From assembly GCA_016779225.1 (NCBI GenBank), contig JADHNZ010000014.1:1-62882 (forward strand): DNA of 62,882 nt, read 5' to 3'. A program made the position numbers and the translations under genes. The first letter of the stretch is position 1; each line of letters begins with the position of its first letter. The stretch comes from Planctomycetota bacterium (lineage in GTDB: Bacteria; Planctomycetota; UBA1135; GCA-002686595). Shown piece by piece: positions 59,833 to 62,882 of this stretch. The notes under the pieces are model-generated. The model did no database searches and was not told where the DNA came from. It saw only the letters and a list, made by a program, of their open reading frames with translations.

Positions 59833-61322
59833 CCTCATCCCCCCACGCCAAGAACCGGGCCCCGCGGACGGGCATCGCCGCCGCCGCCGCCGCAGGCCTC
59901 CTGCTGGCCGCCTGCGGCGGCGGCTCCAGCGAGCCTCGCCCTAGCGTCCTGCTCCTCACCCTGGACACCACGCGCGCGGACTACCTGTCCTGCTACGGCT
60001 CCACCCGCAGCAAGACCCCGGCCCTCGACGGGCTCGCCCAGAGCGGCGCGCTCTTCGAGAACGCCGTGGCCGCGTCCGCGGTGACGCCCGTGGCCCACGC
60101 GTCGATCCTGACGGGCCGCTTCGCTCCCGGGCACGGCCTGCGGGTCCTCGCCGGCGGCGGCGGCGACCGCCTCCCCGCCGAGGTGCCCTCCCTCGCGCGC
60201 GCGTTCGGAGAGGCCGGGTGGGCCACCGGCGCCGTGCACTCCGCCTTCCCCGTCTCTCGGCGCTTCGGCCTCGACCAGGGCTTCCAGCACTTCGACTCGT
60301 TCGACGGGAAGGCACGCATCGACGAGACCGGCAAGACCACCTGGGATGTCCAGAACCTGCAGCGCCGCAGCGACGAGACGGTGGACCGCACCCTCGCCTG
60401 GGTGGCCGAGCAGGACGACCCCTTCTTCCTGTGGGTGCACCTGTGGGACCCGCACGACCCCACCCTCGTCCCGCCTGACGAGTTCGTCGCGGGGGTGCCA
60501 CAGAACGAGCAGGGCGCCTACCACCCCATCCGCCTGTACGCGCGCGAGGTCGAGTACCTCGACCTGCAGATTGGCCGCCTGCTCGAGGGCCTGCGCGCCG
60601 CAGCAGGGGAGCCCGGCCTCGTGGTCGCGGTGACCAGTGACCACGGCGAGGGGCTCGACGACGGGATGGTGCGCCACGGCTGGGGCGCCCACCGGATGCT
60701 CTACCGCGAGCAGGTGCATGTCCCGCTGATCCTTGCGGGCCCCGGGGTCCCCCAGAGCACGCGGGTGAGCGCGCAGGTGCGAACGGTGGACCTGGCTCCC
60801 ACCCTGGCGGAGCTCGTCGGCCTGCCCTTCGGCGGCACGCTGGACGGACACAGCCTGAGCCCCATGTGGAGCGGCACCGACGCCGCCGATCGCGTGGCCT
60901 ACGCCGATCAGGTCAACGGCTACGACGGCAACGCCTCGATGGTGCGCCGTCGCCCGGACGCCGCGTTCCAGTTCGTCTGGATCGAGCAGCCGTGGAAGCT
61001 CTACTGGCGTCCCCACCAGCCCGGTGCGAGTGAGCTGTTCCACCTGGGCGAGGACCCCATCGAGAGCCAGAACCGGCTGCTCGACGAGAAGGAGGTGGCG
61101 CGCAGGCTCCTGACCGACCTCGCGGCCCTGGAGCCCTGGGTCACCGAGCCGTACAGCCCGCCCGCAGACATCGACGATGCCGCCGGGGCCCTGGGCGCCC
61201 TGGGCTACGGGGGCGGGGACGACGCGGCCGCGGAGTATCCGTGGGAGCGCGTCCCGATCAGCGAGGCCCTGGGCCTCGAGCCGCGCGAGGGCGACCCCCT
61301 GGTCCCGATCGTGCGGCGCTGA
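59829..61322 (+). CDS. Sulfatase-superfamily lipoprotein lacking the formylglycine Cys/Ser
   Basis: 497 residues. Lipobox LLLAAC (Cys29). Sulfatase-superfamily features: VLLLTLDTTRADYLSCYG with metal Asps D46 and D51, later TSDHGEGLDDGMVRHGWGAH. At the nucleophile position the motif is T86-P-V-A-H-A-S-ILTG instead of C/S-x-P-x-R. A Thr nucleophile is used by alkaline-phosphatase-like relatives, so this may be a phosphatase, phosphodiesterase or phosphoethanolamine transferase-like enzyme rather than a sulfatase. It is coupled to the GT-C gene, hinting at envelope-glycan modification. Confidence 0.85.
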   Translation: MTSSPHAKNRAPRTGIAAAAAAGLLLAACGGGSSEPRPSVLLLTLDTTRADYLSCYGSTRSKTPALDGLAQSGALFENAVAASAVTPVAHASILTGRFAPGHGLRVLAGGGGDRLPAEVPSLARAFGEAGWATGAVHSAFPVSRRFGLDQGFQHFDSFDGKARIDETGKTTWDVQNLQRRSDETVDRTLAWVAEQDDPFFLWVHLWDPHDPTLVPPDEFVAGVPQNEQGAYHPIRLYAREVEYLDLQIGRLLEGLRAAAGEPGLVVAVTSDHGEGLDDGMVRHGWGAHRMLYREQVHVPLILAGPGVPQSTRVSAQVRTVDLAPTLAELVGLPFGGTLDGHSLSPMWSGTDAADRVAYADQVNGYDGNASMVRRRPDAAFQFVWIEQPWKLYWRPHQPGASELFHLGEDPIESQNRLLDEKEVARRLLTDLAALEPWVTEPYSPPADIDDAAGALGALGYGGGDDAAAEYPWERVPISEALGLEPREGDPLVPIVRR

Positions 61323-61358
61323 TCCCTGCCGCGGCGCCGCGGCACGCGGCACCCAATC

Positions 61359-61397
61359 GAGAGCGCCCCGGGGAGGTCCACTCCCCGGGGCGCTCTC
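61359..61397. terminator. Perfect bidirectional hairpin terminator
   Basis: 17-bp perfect stem (61359-61375 with 61381-61397) around a 5-nt loop. It sits between the sulfatase-like stop at 61322 and the sucD stop at 61423, so it can end both convergent transcripts. No T-tract follows on either strand. Confidence 0.8.
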
Positions 61398-61422
61398 ACA
61401 AGCCCGCTGGCTCAGGCCGGGC

Positions 61423-62322
61423 TCAGCCCTTGCACGCCTCGAGGAGGCCGGCGTCCATGAGCCGTCCCTCCATGAGCTCGCCGAGCTGGGCGGGGCTCGG
61501 GCTCACGGTGGCGCCCGCGGCCTCGAGCGCCGCGATCTTCTCCTTCGCTGTGCCCTTGCCGCCGGCGATGATCGCCCCGGCGTGGCCCATGCGCTTGCCC
61601 GGAGGAGCCGTCTGGCCCGCGATGAAGCTGACCACCGGCTTGGTCACATTGGACTTGATGAAGTCCGCGGCCTCCTCCTCGGCAGAGCCCCCGATCTCGC
61701 CGATCATGATGATCGCCTCGGTCTCGGGGTCGGCCTGGAAGGCCGACAGGCAGTCGATGAAGTTGGTGCCGTTGACCGGGTCACCTCCGATGCCCACGCA
61801 GGTGGACTGGCCGATGCCACGGGTGGTCAGCTGCCACACCGCCTCGTAGGTCAGGGTGCCGGAGCGGCTGACGACGCCCACCTTGCCCTTCTTGTGGATG
61901 TAGCCGGGCATGATCCCGATCTTGCACTCCTCGGGCGTGATGACGCCCGGGCAGTTGGGCCCGACCAGGCGCGTCTTGCTGCCGGCGAGGGCCTCCTTCA
62001 CGCGCACCATGTCGAGCACCGGGATGCCCTCGGTGATGCAGCACACCAGCTCGACCTCGGCCTCGATGGCCTCGAGGATCGCCGCGGCGGCGAAGGGCGG
62101 CGGGACATAGATGACGCTGGCATTGGCCCCGGTGGCCTGGACGCACTCGGCGACCGTGCCGAAGACCGGCAGGCCGAGGTGGTCGCTGCCCGCCTTCTTG
62201 GGGTTGGTGCCCCCGACGAGCTGGGTCCCGTAGGCCAGGGCCTGCTCGGAGTGGAAGGTGCCGGTCTTGCCGGTGAAGCCCTGGGTCAGGACCTTGGTGT
62301 TCGCGTTGACGAAGATGCTCAT
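61423..62322 (-). CDS. sucD: Succinyl-CoA synthetase alpha subunit
   Basis: 299 residues. CoA-binding Rossmann motif ([17 protein letters not shown]), the Pro loop [11 protein letters not shown], and the phosphohistidine loop [10 protein letters not shown] with His247. Together with the beta subunit it converts succinyl-CoA to succinate with ATP or GTP formation in the TCA cycle. Length matches the usual 290-300. Encoded 14 bp after sucC on the same strand. Confidence 0.97.
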   Translation of the reverse strand: MSIFVNANTKVLTQGFTGKTGTFHSEQALAYGTQLVGGTNPKKAGSDHLGLPVFGTVAECVQATGANASVIYVPPPFAAAAILEAIEAEVELVCCITEGIPVLDMVRVKEALAGSKTRLVGPNCPGVITPEECKIGIMPGYIHKKGKVGVVSRSGTLTYEAVWQLTTRGIGQSTCVGIGGDPVNGTNFIDCLSAFQADPETEAIIMIGEIGGSAEEEAADFIKSNVTKPVVSFIAGQTAPPGKRMGHAGAIIAGGKGTAKEKIAALEAAGATVSPSPAQLGELMEGRLMDAGLLEACKG

Positions 62323-62336
62323 GGCTCGGTCCTCCT

Positions 62337-62882
<546 letters not shown>

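Overview
This 62.9 kb window is a gene-dense, very GC-rich bacterial chromosome segment. The gene content points to Planctomycetota: secreted sulfatases, a Tat-exported sugar isomerase-like protein, a planctomycete-type membrane cytochrome c with CxxCH, a type II secretion/pseudopilin operon, a Gld-type ABC exporter operon, a System II (ResB/CcsA) cytochrome c maturation operon and many secreted proteins of unknown function. No class is assigned. I see no rRNA, tRNA, CRISPR array, insertion sequence or prophage. The right end cuts through sucC.

Layout. 0-6.4 kb (+): small proteins, a PLP aminotransferase, a glycosyltransferase, a b562/c'-like protein with a membrane cytochrome c, a VOC protein and an HDOD protein. 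6.4-10.4 kb (-): an mrfB/mrfA-type exonuclease and helicase pair (DNA repair). 10.6-16.0 kb (-): a four-gene ABC exporter operon (ATPase, permease, GldG-like, DUF4340). 16.1-24.7 kb (+): a secreted carbohydrate/glycan block with a sugar isomerase-like protein, a sulfatase, a thioredoxin-like protein with an in-frame TGA, a GntR regulator, a PIG-L deacetylase, an HGSNAT-like acyltransferase and an SGNH hydrolase. 25.1-29.4 kb (-): dnaK and an NtrC-type two-component pair. 29.6-30.7 kb (+): a YrdC/low-molecular-weight phosphatase fusion. 30.7-35.2 kb (-): nhaA, a PTS EIIA protein and a membrane spermidine synthase-like fusion. 35.5-43.5 kb (+): gspD-E-F-G-H-I-J. 43.6-57.2 kb (-): serS, a secreted orphan, rhomboid protease, folD, ccsA, resB, a lipoprotein, a polyprenyl synthase, mobA-like, tatA, mnmD-like and an orphan. 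57.4-61.3 kb (+): a SMUG1-like glycosylase, a GT-C membrane protein and a sulfatase-like lipoprotein. 61.4-62.9 kb (-): sucD and the 3' part of sucC.

Three things stand out. (1) The gene at 18755-19855 has an in-frame TGA exactly where a WCGPC redox motif needs its first cysteine (W-U-G-P-C), followed at bacterial-SECIS distance by a perfect hairpin with a GGUC loop. It reads as an undescribed selenocysteine-containing TlpA/thioredoxin-like protein. (2) The tetranucleotide ACGT is almost absent: about 12 copies by eye scan, where composition alone would give well over 100. Asp-Val, Asn-Val and Tyr-Val are written GAT-GTN, AAT-GTN and TAT-GTN although these residues otherwise use C-ending codons. 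This suggests a genome-wide cytosine methylation or restriction system acting on ACGT. (3) Several genes have a TAGGCT/TAGAAC-like -10 hexamer exactly 6 nt before their ATG, suggesting leaderless transcription.

Together the genes describe a Gram-negative-type cell with Tat export, type II-like secretion, cytochrome c respiration and a large secreted glycan-processing repertoire. All calls come from reading translations and motifs by eye; no database search was run.
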